From Ephydatia muelleri (lineage: Eukaryota; Porifera; Demospongiae; Spongillida; Spongillidae): DNA of 64,000 nucleotides. Shown here in pieces: positions 1 to 10,639 of this stretch. How positions within the stretch are numbered: the stretch's first letter is position 1; each line of letters begins with the position of its first letter. The position numbers were made by a program, and so were the translations under genes. The stretch lies in assembly GCA_013339895.1 (NCBI GenBank), contig JABACO010000016.1:3677767-3741766 (forward strand), written 5' to 3'. The notes under the pieces are model-generated. The model was not told the origin of the DNA. It ran no database searches and was given only the letters and a program-made list of their open reading frames with translations.

Positions 1-310
1 GCACAGGTATTATTGAATTGAACTATCCCAGGGAATTGCTCTTATCTTAAGTTATCTAAATGACTTCTTTCGTTGCTATATGTGTATGTAAACATTTTAA
101 ACATTTTAATATTAATTCTGAGCAGACATTGCTTTGTACAAACTACATAAACATTTTATGAATGGAAAATGAAAGCAATTTTTCTACAAGGACTCCTCGT
201 GGAAGCGTAAAACATGAATACAACTGTACACGAAGAAAAACATGTAGAGATACATCAGAATCACACACGCACACTAATATATGGGATTGTTTCCACGAAA
301 AGGACTTAGC

Positions 311-510
311 ACATGTTATTTCAAAATTTCAAGTTTTTTATACTCTGCGCAGTGATTTTTACACACTGAGAACAGACTCTCTGTCATGTTGTAAGGGCAC
401 TGAATTTTTAATTAGCCACACATTTCAACACAAGCGCTACATTTCTATTGCGTGTACTGGAAGTTTTATAATGTATGCGTTAGGTCCCTTTTCGCGAAAA
501 TAATCCCATT
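311..510 (+). repeat. Dispersed repeat, copy 1
   Basis: About 200 bp ending in the block TTTCAACACAAGCGCTACAT...GTCCCTTTTCGCGAAAA. The same block recurs at 12120-12361 and 54695-54895 with many point differences. It is probably a non-autonomous mobile element; I see no coding capacity. The 113-residue open frame over it is fortuitous. Confidence 0.6.
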
Positions 511-537
511 TATATACACAAATGCCAAGTAACTCAC

Positions 538-874
538 TTTCACATGCATTCGCAGCAGTTGCATTACCAGGTCTCCATGGGAGATTATTGTAGCCTACAG
601 CACACCTTTCACAGTGATCACCAGCTGTGTTGTGCTCACACAAACAACCTGAATAAACTACAGCTGTGTTCTCCTCTTCATAGAAAGAAGTACAATTGCT
701 GGCATGACCATAGCACATGCAGGTACCTGTAACAGCCCATTCTAAAATCTCATAATCTTGAAGAATAGGATTAGGCTCAACAAGCTTGAGTCTAATGTTG
801 GTAACTGTTCTGTATTCTGAAATAGTTGACATGACTGTACCAGCAGAAAGCTGTGATTCTATACTGAAGTCTGC
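538..874 (-). CDS. Laminin-type gene 1, exon 2 (end of LN domain plus first laminin EGF module)
   Basis: Second visible exon of a minus-strand secreted matrix protein gene. It opens after a TTTTGCAG acceptor and ends at a GTGAGT donor (rc of 532-537). It encodes about 112 residues: the end of an LN domain (ISEYRTVTNIRLKLVEP), then GTCMCYGHASNC and a laminin-EGF module with the signature CLCEHNTAGDHCERC and the LPWRPG tail. This matches laminin, netrin and usherin-type proteins, in which LN mediates matrix polymerisation or ligand binding. The frame is phase 0 with exon 1 and leaves phase 1. Later exons must lie left of the window. The sequence split by an intron in the plus-strand paralogue at 13711-14367 is continuous here. 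Confidence 0.85.
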
Positions 875-1428
875 CTGCAAAACAAAGGTATTGATTATTA
901 CAATGTCACCAGTTGGTACATATTACAAGATGTCACACATCGTCCTGGGCAAATACAATAATTGTTCAATTAAATAATATGTTCGTTAACTGACCCCGAC
1001 ATCCTTGTAATAAGCATTGAGAAGCTGCCTTTCTGCATGAAGTGCAATATAGACACCATGCATGGAAAAACATACCTCACTACAATGAGTGTGTCACATT
1101 GTTTGATTTGCAGTGTGCATGGAGATACATGGGAAGTCAAAAAAAAGGTTTAAAGTGGATTAGCCTATCATTCTTTTTGGGAGGGGGGAGGAGACACCTT
1201 ATCCCTACTATAAATGAAGACTGCAGGCCACTAAAGTTTGGCATATTTGATGAAGACAATATACGGGTAATAGGAAATACGCGCGACAACTTTTAGGGCT
1301 TTGGGCGTGTCTTATACGCACCGCTCTACTAATGTACTCGGATGGAGACTGAATTTTAAGCAGTTAATTCTGTACGCTTGAAACAAACATCATGCACCAT
1401 AACATATTGCTATGCCGCCATAACTTAC

Positions 1429-1980
1429 CCTGTTCTGCTGTACCGTGCTCCACACGGTTTCTAAACAGATGGCTTCGGTCGTATTCGGTGGCGGAGATAA
1501 TATAGTCGTCGCATTTTTAGCGAAGGTGTTGAGGCAGTTCGAAGCATAATACCTATAAGCAGTCCAGGTCTGCCCAAAGTCGGTAGAACGTTCCAGCACG
1601 AACGCGGTTGGTGCCGTGAATTGTGGGTACCATACATATGCGTTCTCTATAGTCACCGACTGCGGGAAGTCCAGCGTGACGAACACCAGCTTGCTGGTAC
1701 TAGACTCTAAACGTGAGGAACTCCATGAGGTAGTATCATCTCCATCATTTAAGCAGCCCGCGGTCTTCAAAGCCGCTTCACAGATCAGCGGGTCGCCTTG
1801 ATAGCCCGCGGTTACGTTTATCACTCTTCCAGTTGTAAGTCTGCCCAGGGGCGGGGCACACCCTGTGGTTTGCGAACACGCCTGTCCGTTGGAGCCTAGA
1901 ACTAGCAACAGTAATAGAATGGCTGAGTAGAAAACATCTGTCCTCTGTGGTTTGGAGGGCAAGATGTGACTGTCGGTCAT
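1429..1980 (-). CDS. Laminin-type gene 1, exon 1 (signal peptide plus LN domain)
   Basis: First coding exon, 184 codons, start ATG at 1980. A hydrophobic segment (SAILLLLLVLGSNG, about residues 19-32) looks like a signal peptide, so the protein should be secreted. The rest is a laminin N-terminal domain: GCAPPLGRLTTGR, a CLNDGDDTTSW block, and FVLERSTDFGQTWTAYRYYASNC, the family hallmark in which a stretch of sequence predicts a jelly-roll fold. The exon ends in phase 0 at GTAAGT and joins 874-538. It could belong to a laminin, netrin or usherin-like protein; the missing 3' exons would decide. Confidence 0.88.
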
Positions 1981-1989
1981 GATGGCGAG

Positions 1990-3560
1990 TTGTTAAGAAA
2001 TGGAACTAACACAGACTTCCCGCCCTCGGGAACGCCCCCATAGCTATTATTTTACATATGTTTACGTCATTGCGCACATAAAGCCAAGGCATTGCATACA
2101 TGTATCAAGTTTGTTCAATTTCGTGTTGTACGTTTGAACATTTTTCATGTTCGGCAAAAACAGAGCTTTACTGCGAACGCACAGCCACAATTAATGTTGA
2201 AGAAGCAAGCCCCAGAGCCCCTTCTTCAGCATTCAATAACATTATTCAGAACCCTCCCCGGGACATTGCCATTTTTGGCGTGAACCCTAAGCAACCAATT
2301 CCTACATCAGCATGATGCATGCAAATAATAAGCAATGGTTTCAAATGAATGAGCAATAATGTTACTATTCAATATAATTATTGCAACGTATAGAAGACAC
2401 TGTAACAAACAAATAGTGCACACAAAAAGGTCAATGAGAGCACACCAATGCATACATGTGGCAGTCTCAAGAGAGCTCCATTGATATCATCTCTCCACTT
2501 CAAACCCACATGTTTTACACATTATACAACACAACGTTTTAGAAACTGGCTCTCCTGACACATTTGTCGTGTGCAGCAACCGTCTGAACCGCTTTACTGT
2601 GCCTAATGTACGTATATAGCGTTTCCAATACCGTTCCGTAAGGTCATCATTCTATCGGTGTCATCACGTACATTTGTAGCAAAAATCAGGTAACATCATA
2701 CTGAGTCTCTTTGCGCATTGCTAAAACATTAATGCCACACCACAAGCCTTTGTCTGGTTTGAGGGGGCAAGAGTAAGTGTACCTAACGCGGGTTCAATTT
2801 GAACTTTGATTGCTGTAAGAAGAGATTACAGCTAGAAGCGCTATGGCGAAGCCGAAACTGTAGCCCAGAGAACGACATATTGCGTGGTGCTTATTTCAAA
2901 AACGGATGCCATATACTCTTTCGAGATTCATAGCTTCAAACATCGATTTTGCCAATAAATACCTCATGTGGCTCTCAAATGTAGGGTCATGGGAAAAAGA
3001 CTGGGCTGAAACGTAGTTTTATAACAAGCCAATAGGTAAAGACATTGCGTGGGACTTGTTTCAGTCTTGCTTGAGCCTTTGTTGCAAAGATATGTTCATC
3101 CATATGTTATATGCGATTAATCCGGCAATACTTATTGGTATGGTTGTAATGTGCAGGTCATGTTTCCACAAGGTCGCTTAGCAGCAAAGCGCAAATACGA
3201 ATGGAGCACTAGACAATGTACTTCACTGACGGATGAATCGATATTGCATTCTGGAAGAAAGCTAAGGTGTCCCACCTCCTACAGCAACTGAGTGAAGTCA
3301 CCATTGTGGAGGCACTTCTGCCACCTGGTAAAATATGTAGCCTAAAACAAGCAATATTATGATCTGCATGCATAGTTGGTGATGTTTAGGTTGGATCAAG
3401 ATTGCAGATTTGTCATTTGCTAAAGTTGGTAAAGATCCTGATGGCATCTTGCTGTTGTTTCGATGTGTGATACTTGATGAGAGCATAAACTGGCATGTTC
3501 AGTATGACAAAATAGCTTGTTTGCACTGAACTCTTCAGTCATAACTATAATTATTCTTAT
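1990..3560. other. Intergenic stretch, nothing recognised
   Basis: Upstream of laminin-type gene 1. No ORF here has recognisable homology or splice-compatible structure, and no RNA gene was seen. It presumably contains the promoter of the gene starting at 1980. Confidence 0.5.
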
Positions 3561-3565
3561 TTTAG

Positions 3566-3862
3566 ACAAGTAAATAAAAACATTCTCTAACGAGAAAGTT
3601 GGTGGGCATATAGGATTGACAATGTTGGTGTAAAAAGCACGGAAACAAGTGTGACAGAAATGTTACTGGAAAATTGAAATAGGCCTATATTTAGCCCATT
3701 TTCTCAGGCGTGCGCTGCCTAAATGTGACTGGGCTAAATATAGGCCTATTTCAATTTTCCAGTAACATTTCTGTCACACTTGCTTCCGTGCTTTTTACAC
3801 CAACATTGTCAATCCTATATGCCCACCAACTTTCTCGTTAGAGAATGTTTTTATTTACTTGT
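3566..3862. repeat. Near-perfect hairpin, two 133-bp arms
   Basis: Bases 3566-3698 are the reverse complement of 3730-3862 with about one mismatch, around a 31-base loop. No ORF is present. It could be a foldback-type MITE or the DNA of a long hairpin RNA. Near-identity of the arms implies recent origin or gene conversion. Confidence 0.9.
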
Positions 3863-3999
3863 TTCATAAGTTTTTCTTTCTCCGTGTCAAAGAACTTATA
3901 AACGCTTTGTTTTTACAATACGACTTTAATAATGAAAAGTAATAAATTAACGAACACATAATTAATTAAAAATGGTACGGTTAATTGTTTTTAATATAA

Positions 4000-4545
4000 T
4001 TAATTATTTTGCCGCCTCCTCAGCTTCTTCTCCCTCCTCTTCCTCTTCTCCCCCCCCCCCCCCCCTTCCCGCCTTGGGTATGGCCATGCGGGTGGCGGGG
4101 GCAGGAAAAAAGGCGGGGGCAGCAGTGGCGGGGGCAGAACTGGTACTGGCGGTGGGAGGGGCGCTGCTGGTGGTGGTGGGACTAGCTCTGGGGGAAGGGG
4201 GGGGGGGGGGGGGGCAGCGCTGCTGCTGGCCATGGTGGTGGGGCTAGCGCTGGCGGGGGCAGCGTTGCTGCTGATGGTGGGGCTAGCGTTGGCGGGGGCA
4301 GCGCTGCTGCTGGTGGTGGGGCTAGCGCTGGCGGGGGCAGCACTGCTGCTGGTGGTGGGGCTAGCGTTGGCGGGGGCAGCGCTGCTGCTGGTGGTGGGGC
4401 TAGCGCTGGCGGGGGCAGCGCTGCTGCTGGTGGTGGGGCTAGCGCTGGCGGGGGCAGAAGTTGTGATGAAGGAGGATGTATGTGCTTCCTCGACCTCCTC
4501 TCCTTCAGAGTCATCAAAAAATTCTTTCCCGACTTCTTCAGCCAT
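4000..4545 (-). CDS. Lineage-specific repeat protein gene, last exon (Pro/Ala/Ser repeats)
   Basis: I infer a terminal exon following a CACGTAG acceptor. It reads MAEEVGKEFFDDSEGEEVEE, then five or six copies of a 13-residue repeat of the type SSSAAPASASPTT encoded by a 39-bp DNA minisatellite. A proline-rich stretch follows, then a basic tail ending KRKRREKKLRRRQ, a plausible nuclear signal. It joins the 5126-4593 exon in phase 0 (AAG, then ATG). The alternative is read-through from that exon in another frame, giving PPPAAALPPPALA repeats; the splice sites and the acidic/basic composition favour this frame. Function unknown. Confidence 0.5.
   Translation of the reverse strand: MAEEVGKEFFDDSEGEEVEEAHTSSFITTSAPASASPTTSSSAAPASASPTTSSSAAPANASPTTSSSAAPASASPTTSSSAAPANASPTISSNAAPASASPTTMASSSAAPPPPPLPPELVPPPPAAPLPPPVPVLPPPLLPPPFFLPPPPAWPYPRREGGGGGEKRKRREKKLRRRQNN
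4222..4460 (-). repeat. 39-bp coding minisatellite
   Basis: About six head-to-tail copies of a GC-rich 39-bp unit (GCTAGCGCTGGCGGGGGCAG and neighbours). Since 39 is a multiple of 3, copy number can change without frameshift. Both this frame and the -1 frame stay open through the array. Confidence 0.85.
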
Positions 4546-4592
4546 CTACGTGACAGAGTATTGAAACAACTTGTAAAAAATTTAGTATTTAC

Positions 4593-5126
4593 CTTTGAAT
4601 TTTTTTCAAGAGAGAAATGTGCTGTTCTACGGGTCGTTGGTTTTACCTTATCCCTGTCCTTTATTTCTTCTGCCACTACACACCTACCATTAAGGTCTAC
4701 TGAAATGGCTCCATGCTGTTTTGTGTGAGTGTACGAATTATCAAAGAAGTAAGGTTCAGCCCCAGCAGTATGAAACCTATGCCCGACTAAAATATCACTC
4801 TCTTGCAACTTCTTTGCATTAACCTTACGGATAGCTTTTAGCAGTGACCTTGCCTGTGATCTTCGTACACTGAGTGCTTTAGCAAGTAATGCATCTGCAC
4901 TAATCTTACTTACTGCTGCATGGGCAGATCTTGTAACAACCTTTTGAGCTAGCAATGGATGGCTATTGCAAAAAGCATTGTTTACTTCACTCAGAAGCTC
5001 ACTATCCCTAAGAATTGCTTTTTCAAGCCTCACTCCATACTCTGCTAGTGTGCGAGAGTTGGGCTCAAACAGGGAGTAACTATATGGGAGAAGATAGGGT
5101 TGCAGTACTTTTATTTTACCATACAT
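4593..5126 (-). CDS. Lineage-specific repeat protein gene, middle exon
   Basis: 178 codons ending at a GTAAAT donor (4592) in phase 0. The protein includes ...NSRTLAEYGVRLEKAIL..., an Ala/Ser/Lys-rich helical part (KISADALLAKALSVRRSQAR) and a segment HRFHTAGAEPYFFDNSYTHT. I recall similar arrangements in multicopy sponge ORFs, but cannot name a domain. The true upstream splice site is unresolved; the ATG at 5126 may be internal. Probably part of the same gene as 5530-5980 and 4000-4545. Confidence 0.5.
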
Positions 5127-5529
5127 TATGCCTTATACATGTATCAAAACATTTCACCAATTGCGCATTACATGAATTATTTCATTTTCATGCAACTCAA
5201 TTTTGGGTAACACTTCTGTACACACGTGTAGTGGACCTTTAAAACAACAAAGATTGACCCTTTACATGTACATGGGGGAACTTTTACTTGTGGGAAGCCT
5301 TACTGTACATCTGATAACAATTAAACACAGCTGCAGCAAGGGGTGGATGCGCATGACTGACTTGTACTATAGGGAACTGGGAAGCCTTACTGTACATCTG
5401 ATAATATGCATGCAAGTGTACAAGAAATGTGTTAATGTGTGCATGACAGGAAGCCATGAGCAACTTACATTGAAAGCTGCCCTTAGACTTTAAATGCTAC
5501 ATACAGCATGCTATTCATAACATACTTTT

Positions 5530-5980
5530 GGGTGGTAGTGGTAGTTCTACGACCCTTCCAATACCAATACTGACTCCTTCTAGCTGCCTTAATGGTAGCT
5601 GAATTGCCCCTGTATATCCGCCTATTAGCAGCACGGTTCTCCTCGACGCCCTCTTGATATCGCTGCCTTTTAGCAGCACGGTTCTCCTCGACGCCCTCTT
5701 GATATCGCTGCCTTTTAGCAGCACGCTTAGATACAGCATTTGCGTTGTAGGTGTCGCGTACAGAGGCCTTCTTCTTTTCAGGGTCGGCCTTGTAGGTGTC
5801 GCGTACAGAGGCCTTCTTCTTTTCTGGGTCGGTGTCGCGTACAGAGGCCTTCTTCTTTTCAGGGTCGGCCTTGTAGCGCTCTCGGGCTTTAGCCTTGTTC
5901 TCTTGTGATAAAATATCTTCTCGTTTTTGGAGGTATTCCGCTCGTTGCTTACATCTCTTCTTTCGATTACGCGAAGGCAT
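5530..5980 (-). CDS. Lineage-specific repeat protein gene, first exon (basic repeats)
   Basis: Start MPSRNRKKRCKQRAEYLQKR at 5980. Then come about three copies of a 15-residue unit YKADPEKKKASVRDT (one shortened to DPEKKKASVRDT), then two or three copies of RYQEGVEENRAAKRQ. The composition is strongly basic and predicted helical. Comparable basic repeat N-termini occur in Helitron-type and other multicopy invertebrate ORFs, so mobile-element origin is possible. The open frame runs to a stop at 5483, but a possible GTATGT donor lies near 5527 and a GTAAGT near 5467. I could not find a phase-compatible join to 5126. Confidence 0.5.
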
Positions 5981-6049
5981 TTAAAAAAAAACAACTTCAC
6001 TAACAAAAGTAAGTAATGACTAAACTGCGATAGGAACACCAAATAAATT

Positions 6050-6800
6050 TAGTGCAGGTTGGAGCATTTATACTGTATAACATTATTAAATACATCATTA
6101 TTTAAAATTAATTCCTATATTATGCTTGCTACTTTTGGTAGATGTGATATGCATCTATATGACCTTAAGGGGCACCGTGCCGGTAAATTCTGAAGAGATT
6201 GGTACTATTGTCGTTCTTTAAAACCGTTCGTAGCTCGAGTTATACCTTCCTAAGGAAGAAGAAGACGACGACGACTATGAACAATTTTTTTGGGAATGGG
6301 CACGAGAAGCAGGTTTTTTGTTTGTCGGGAAGCGCATAGTTTAATGACATGAAACTAGCAGATCTTGGTGTTGTCGTTCGATTGCTGCAACGAGATAAGT
6401 GATCCGTTTCTCCGTTGTCCCTCCCGACGCGATTTAAAATTTTTAATGACATTCATCATTCCTCAATCAATCCTATATTGAACCTGCTGACGCAGGTTCA
6501 GATGGATGGGAAACAGTACTATCAAGCATTAGCACTTTCAGTCATATTCCTCAGTGTTTATCTGACTTAGCTGAAATCAAGTCACTTCTGCATGGCTTTT
6601 ATGGCCCATTTATGCTGTGGCAATAATGTTCTTGACATACATTTCATCAAAAGACGGAAAAATCATGAATGCATCAGGTACTGTCCACACTTTTCGTCAT
6701 GTGTAAGATGTATAGCCAGTACTTCCCAGTTCCCATGCACTACTCAAACAGGTACCAACTGTGTAACTTCTTGACACCATGCACTCTATCATTCGTAGTA
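6050..6800. other. Intergenic stretch, nothing recognised
   Basis: AT-rich DNA upstream of the repeat-rich gene and left of the LTR. Short open frames show no family signature. Confidence 0.45.
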
Positions 6801-6801
6801 G

Positions 6802-6980
6802 TGTAGCACCTGCCATATACCTGAACTCAGCTGACTTGTGACATGTAGCGTCTGTCTGTCTAGTGGCATGTCTCACCTGACCTGCACATATCACATGCTG
6901 TGCATCCATTCTGTACCTATATAAGTGCATGCATTTGTACATTAACAAGCTCTTTGGCTGCTGACTCAACTTGTGTTACA
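6802..6980 (+). mobile_element. Short LTR of a Ty3/gypsy-type retrotransposon
   Basis: Starts TGTAGCACC and ends TTGTGTTACA (TG...CA ends with TGTA/TACA symmetry). It contains a TATA-like CTATATAAG and is directly followed by TTGGTGTCAGCAGTGGG, a typical primer-binding region of gypsy-like elements, then a gag start. An inverted partial copy lies at 7618-7757. Confidence 0.7.
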
Positions 6981-6997
6981 TTGGTGTCAGCAGTGGG

Positions 6998-7330
6998 ATG
7001 GCATCCGATGGAGAATCCCACGAGACGCAGGCCGTCGCAAGAGAGGTACCAATGCAGCTTGTGCGGATGAGTCGTCGCCCTCCTCCCCGCTTCGCGGAGA
7101 AGACGGACTTGCCCCTATGGCTGACGCGGTTTGAACTTTACGTACGTCAGGCGAAGATTCCGGAAGAGCAGTGGACATGCGAACTCTTACCGCTACTAGA
7201 GGGTGTGCCGTTTCGAATAGTTTTACAACAGGGACTGGCTACTTCTACAGACTACCAAGCTGTCGTCCGCTGCTTAAAAAATCAGTTTTCACCAGACGGT
7301 AATGAACTAGTTTCATTACCGTTGTTGTAA
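6998..7330 (+). pseudogene. Ty3/gypsy gag fragment, 5' part
   Basis: Starts MASDGESHETQAV 17 bases after the LTR. The stretch PLWLTRFELYVRQAKIPEEQ followed by LLPLLEGVPFRIVLQ and DYQAVVRCLKNQFSP is the usual gag/capsid pattern of gypsy-like elements. The frame stops in a 60-bp palindrome at about 7318-7380 and resumes at 7420. No protease, RT or integrase follows. Confidence 0.75.
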
Positions 7331-7380
7331 CCTGCCTGAACTGCCATTCGAGCTCGAATGGCAGTTCAGGTTACAACAAC
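7318..7380. repeat. Palindrome interrupting gag
   Basis: GTTGTTGTAACCTGCCTGAA... reads back on itself around GAGCTC. It breaks the gag frame, consistent with a foldback-repair rearrangement. Confidence 0.85.
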
Positions 7381-7419
7381 GGACCCAGAAACCCGAGGAA
7401 AGCCTGATAGAATTTTCAG

Positions 7420-7640
7420 GTGCAGAGTCAACTGGCAGACAAGGCGTACCCGAACTGGACGGGGGAGCAGAGACAAGAAATGGTAAGAAATCATTTTATA
7501 CAAGGTGTTCGCTCCTCTAGTATTCAGCTGAAGCTGATGCGCGAAATGCCCGCAACGCTGGCGGATGCGGTACGATTAGCCTCTCAACAAGAAACAGTTG
7601 AGTCAGCAGCCAAAGAGCTTAATGCATGCACTTATAATAT
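7420..7640 (+). pseudogene. Ty3/gypsy gag fragment, 3' part
   Basis: Continues the gag homology (QLADKAYPNWTGEQRQEMVR, HFIQGVRSSSIQLKLMREMP, TLADAVRLASQQETVESAAK), resembling the capsid C-terminal part of gypsy gags. It ends abruptly at an inverted LTR segment. Confidence 0.7.
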
Positions 7641-7757
7641 AGGTACAAAATGGATGCACAATGTGATATGTGCAGGTCAGGTGAGACATGCCACTAGACA
7701 GACAGACGCTATACATGTCACAAGTCAGCTGAGTACAGGTATATGTCAGGTGCTACA
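7618..7757 (-). mobile_element. Inverted partial LTR copy
   Basis: Reverse complement of the first ~140 bp of the 6802-6980 LTR with a few differences. LTRs are normally direct repeats, so this element has been rearranged. Confidence 0.75.
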
Positions 7758-7929
7758 GTAGTAACTGTGAGCTGCTAGTCAGCACAAAAGAAAAAAACAC
7801 TGCCAAGTGTTGTGTCAGGTGCGTGGCATATAGATCCATATTAAACGCCTTAGTTAGCCGGCGTCATGACATGACAAACAAACGAGTGATTCTAAGAGAA
7901 CTGATCCACACAGTCAAGCTGCGTTCTCT

Positions 7930-8351
7930 CGTTTAAGCTTACCAGACAAGTGTACTCGATATCATAAAGAACATGAGCTACGGAAAGCCTGCCAGCGTCA
8001 AATCACCAACCTGAAGCAAAGATTGGAAGGAGCTACAGAGAAAAGAGGAGGAAAAGCTCACTCAATGACGATCTCTTACATGTGATGAAAGAGAAAGCCA
8101 AGGCAATTTGTGATGCTCATCCATCTGGCACATTTGGTGATTTGGACATATCTTTTGGGAGAGTCAGATGCAGGCTGCTTCTCTTAAAGATAAATGACAG
8201 ATGCGATGGGATCCTGTCATGGTATGGTGGTGTCTCTATCTTCGCCACCTGTCCAGTTCAGCATATGAACTACTGCAAGAATCAGGGACCATCATGCTCC
8301 CATCTCAAAGAACACTTAGGAACTACACCTATTATACCAAAGCTGCAGTAA
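7930..8351 (+). pseudogene. P-element/THAP9-like transposase fragment
   Basis: Frame-shifted coding remains. First a coiled-coil part (HKEHELRKACQRQITNLKQR), then MKEKAKAICDAHPSGTFGDL, then SQMQAASLKDKRQMRWDPVM, WWCLYLRHLSSSAYELLQES and IMLPSQRTLRNYTYYTKAA. The last block matches from memory the MRWHP..IRWCLYL...SS.AY..LR.SG...LPSQRTLRDYTH signature of THAP9/P-type transposases. At least two frameshifts are needed, and the catalytic core is absent. Confidence 0.65.
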
Positions 8352-8419
8352 GGTCTTCAATCTATGATCCGACCTGCTGTAAATCACACCTGCGTATAAG
8401 TGAGGACAGAGTCTAAAAC

Positions 8420-9525
8420 TCGCTGGCTTGTTTGAACTAAAAGGAGAAGGCTTTTTGATTGTAATTTTCAAGTTCTTGCTCTTTGAAGGGCTGCGAGTGT
8501 TCTGTTGCACTGTTTCGAGCGATTTTGCGATTTTTCCGGAGCGCCGTTTTTGTGGGACAGTATCTTACGAATCGATGGTCTTTTCTTCTTGAAAATGGCT
8601 TTTATAACGTGCAAGATGATTAAATTGTAGCGTGGTGTTGTTTGTTTGTAACGGCAGTGCTCAGAACCGCTCCAACACAACGTTGGATATGGGACAGTGT
8701 AGCATTTATCGTGTAAGTTAGATCGCTAAATCTGACGCTGTCTTGTAGCACTTGGTTCATATTTTAGCATTCAAATATATTTATATCTAGCGCGCGATAC
8801 GTTACGGCTTGTATTGTGTCAAAGGTGATGGTTTTATGGTTGTTTCTAACTTGTAGACCATTTTGCAGTCTACAGCGGGTTACAACGCAATTAGCTACTA
8901 ATCGCCATCCTATAATGATAATTGCCTACTCGTGTACAAGCATACATTTGTTGGTTGTGTGTTCGAGTACAGGTACGGATGGCACGCGCTAATGCGTGAA
9001 AAGTGGGCCCGTTTCCAATCCCTCTATGTATTATCTCTGCTACAGCACATGCACACCCGTATTCAAATCTGTACCGGATGTTATGCAACTGAGGTATTAG
9101 ATAGGTACTTGGATGTATTTTTCAAATGGATATTTTTCATGGTTCTAAAAAGAGTAAAAAATGTGCATTTCAACGGTATATTAATTATCATATCATCTTT
9201 TTTCATTCGGTCAATACGGCAGCATAAAGCGGTACTTTTCATTGTATGGAATTGAATGACCGCGCTAAAAAAAACTGTGCCGGTTTAACTTATATTCGCT
9301 ACACTGATCTTACTAAACATGCTACTGCAGCCAAATATATAAGGAGTAACTGCCACACATACCTGCATATAAAAATAGTTTTCAGAAGGTACTACAGCAG
9401 ATATTATGCATAAAATCATGCCAAATATGCAGGCTGCTCATGGTAGCGATATAGAAATATATAGCCAAGTGTATATATATCATGTTCTCGGAAGCAAAAT
9501 TTTACCATTCAATGAAAAAGGCATT
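8420..9525. other. Intergenic stretch, nothing recognised
   Basis: No homology-bearing ORF or RNA gene seen. Confidence 0.45.
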
Positions 9526-10580
9526 TCACATGTCAGGAAAATCAACAAAAATCATATATCCAGTAATATAGTCAGTAAGCAGCTGTAATATGCATATTTT
9601 TTCATCTTCCCCTTCTTCCTCGATGTCTTCCTGTGTCCAGTAACAGATGGTGGCTTTTGGAACTTTGCCAGTACTTTTCGCTGAAATGATGTGTCCGTGA
9701 TACAAAATATTTTGTTTTTGCTCAGTAAACCATAAATGTTCAATGTATAGGCCATTAAGTATAGACATATTAGATATAACATTTCTAACAGTTTCTGTTT
9801 GTTCAACGCTAAGTTCTGGGAGAACTTCAGACAACTCAGCATTGTTAGTACTAAATTCAGCCTAATTCATATACACATTGAGGTACTGTACTACTATGAG
9901 GAAGACTATCAGCAGTTGTACCCGCCAATTCAAAATGAATTGCGTTAATCACATTACACACATGTGTTATGGGCACTCCATACTGAAGGCAATAGTAAAT
10001 AGCCTTACAGTAAGCAGTGCTATAGTCTTGCTATCTTTTCTGGTCTTGATGATATTTGAGGCTGATAATTGATATAGCAATTCTTCATTACTTAATTCTA
10101 TGTTTTGAACCATCTTTTCCAAATCAGTGATTTTGCTTTGCAATCTCCTCTGTGTTATCTTACATCCCTTGTGTACATACAGTAACTTTTTATATTTATT
10201 GAAATATTTCAATAAACTGGTGGTATGTGCCACTTGTGAATTTCTTACTTTAGCTTTTTTTTAAGTTTAATGCCTCTTATTTTAGAACGAAGATTGGATT
10301 CAATTTTAGCCTTCCGTTGTAAAGCTTGCTTTAAAATGTGTATATGCCTACTCCTGTGGTTATTCATTTTCAGTTGTTGCTTAAGCATGCAATTTACTTT
10401 AGCCATTCTCTGCAACTCATCCTTCCTTTTAGCACAATTCTTACAATCAGTTCTTACATGAAGTGGAATAGGTAAAGGTGGATTGCACATTACATTTATC
10501 TCTGTATTCAAAACTGGTAAAGGAATAGCTACATCCTCAGCTGTGTCAATAGACACTATAAATTGCTCATTGAGAAACAC
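9526..10580 (-). pseudogene. Decayed coiled-coil ORF set, possibly transposon-derived
   Basis: Three collinear minus-strand frames: 10580-10245 (Cys pair TDCKNCAKRKDE, then Lys/Arg-rich coiled coil), 10233-9967 (coiled coil RRLQSKITDLEKMVQNIELS then TVRLFTIAFSMECP) and 9842-9526 (acidic EDIEEEGEDEK). Between the last two, another frame reads GVPITHVCNVINAIHFELAG before a stop, so the frames look like one coding region broken by indels or introns. Coiled coil followed by such a segment recalls multicopy transposase-like ORFs of cnidarians and sponges, but I cannot name the family. Confidence 0.4.
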
Positions 10581-10639
10581 CTCTACTTCAGCCCAACATT
10601 TTGTAAGATTTTTAAAATAATTTTGACATTATATTAATA

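Noticed and set aside
162-503. 113-aa plus-strand frame
   Set aside because: Lies over a dispersed repeat also found without this frame at 12.2 and 54.8 kb.
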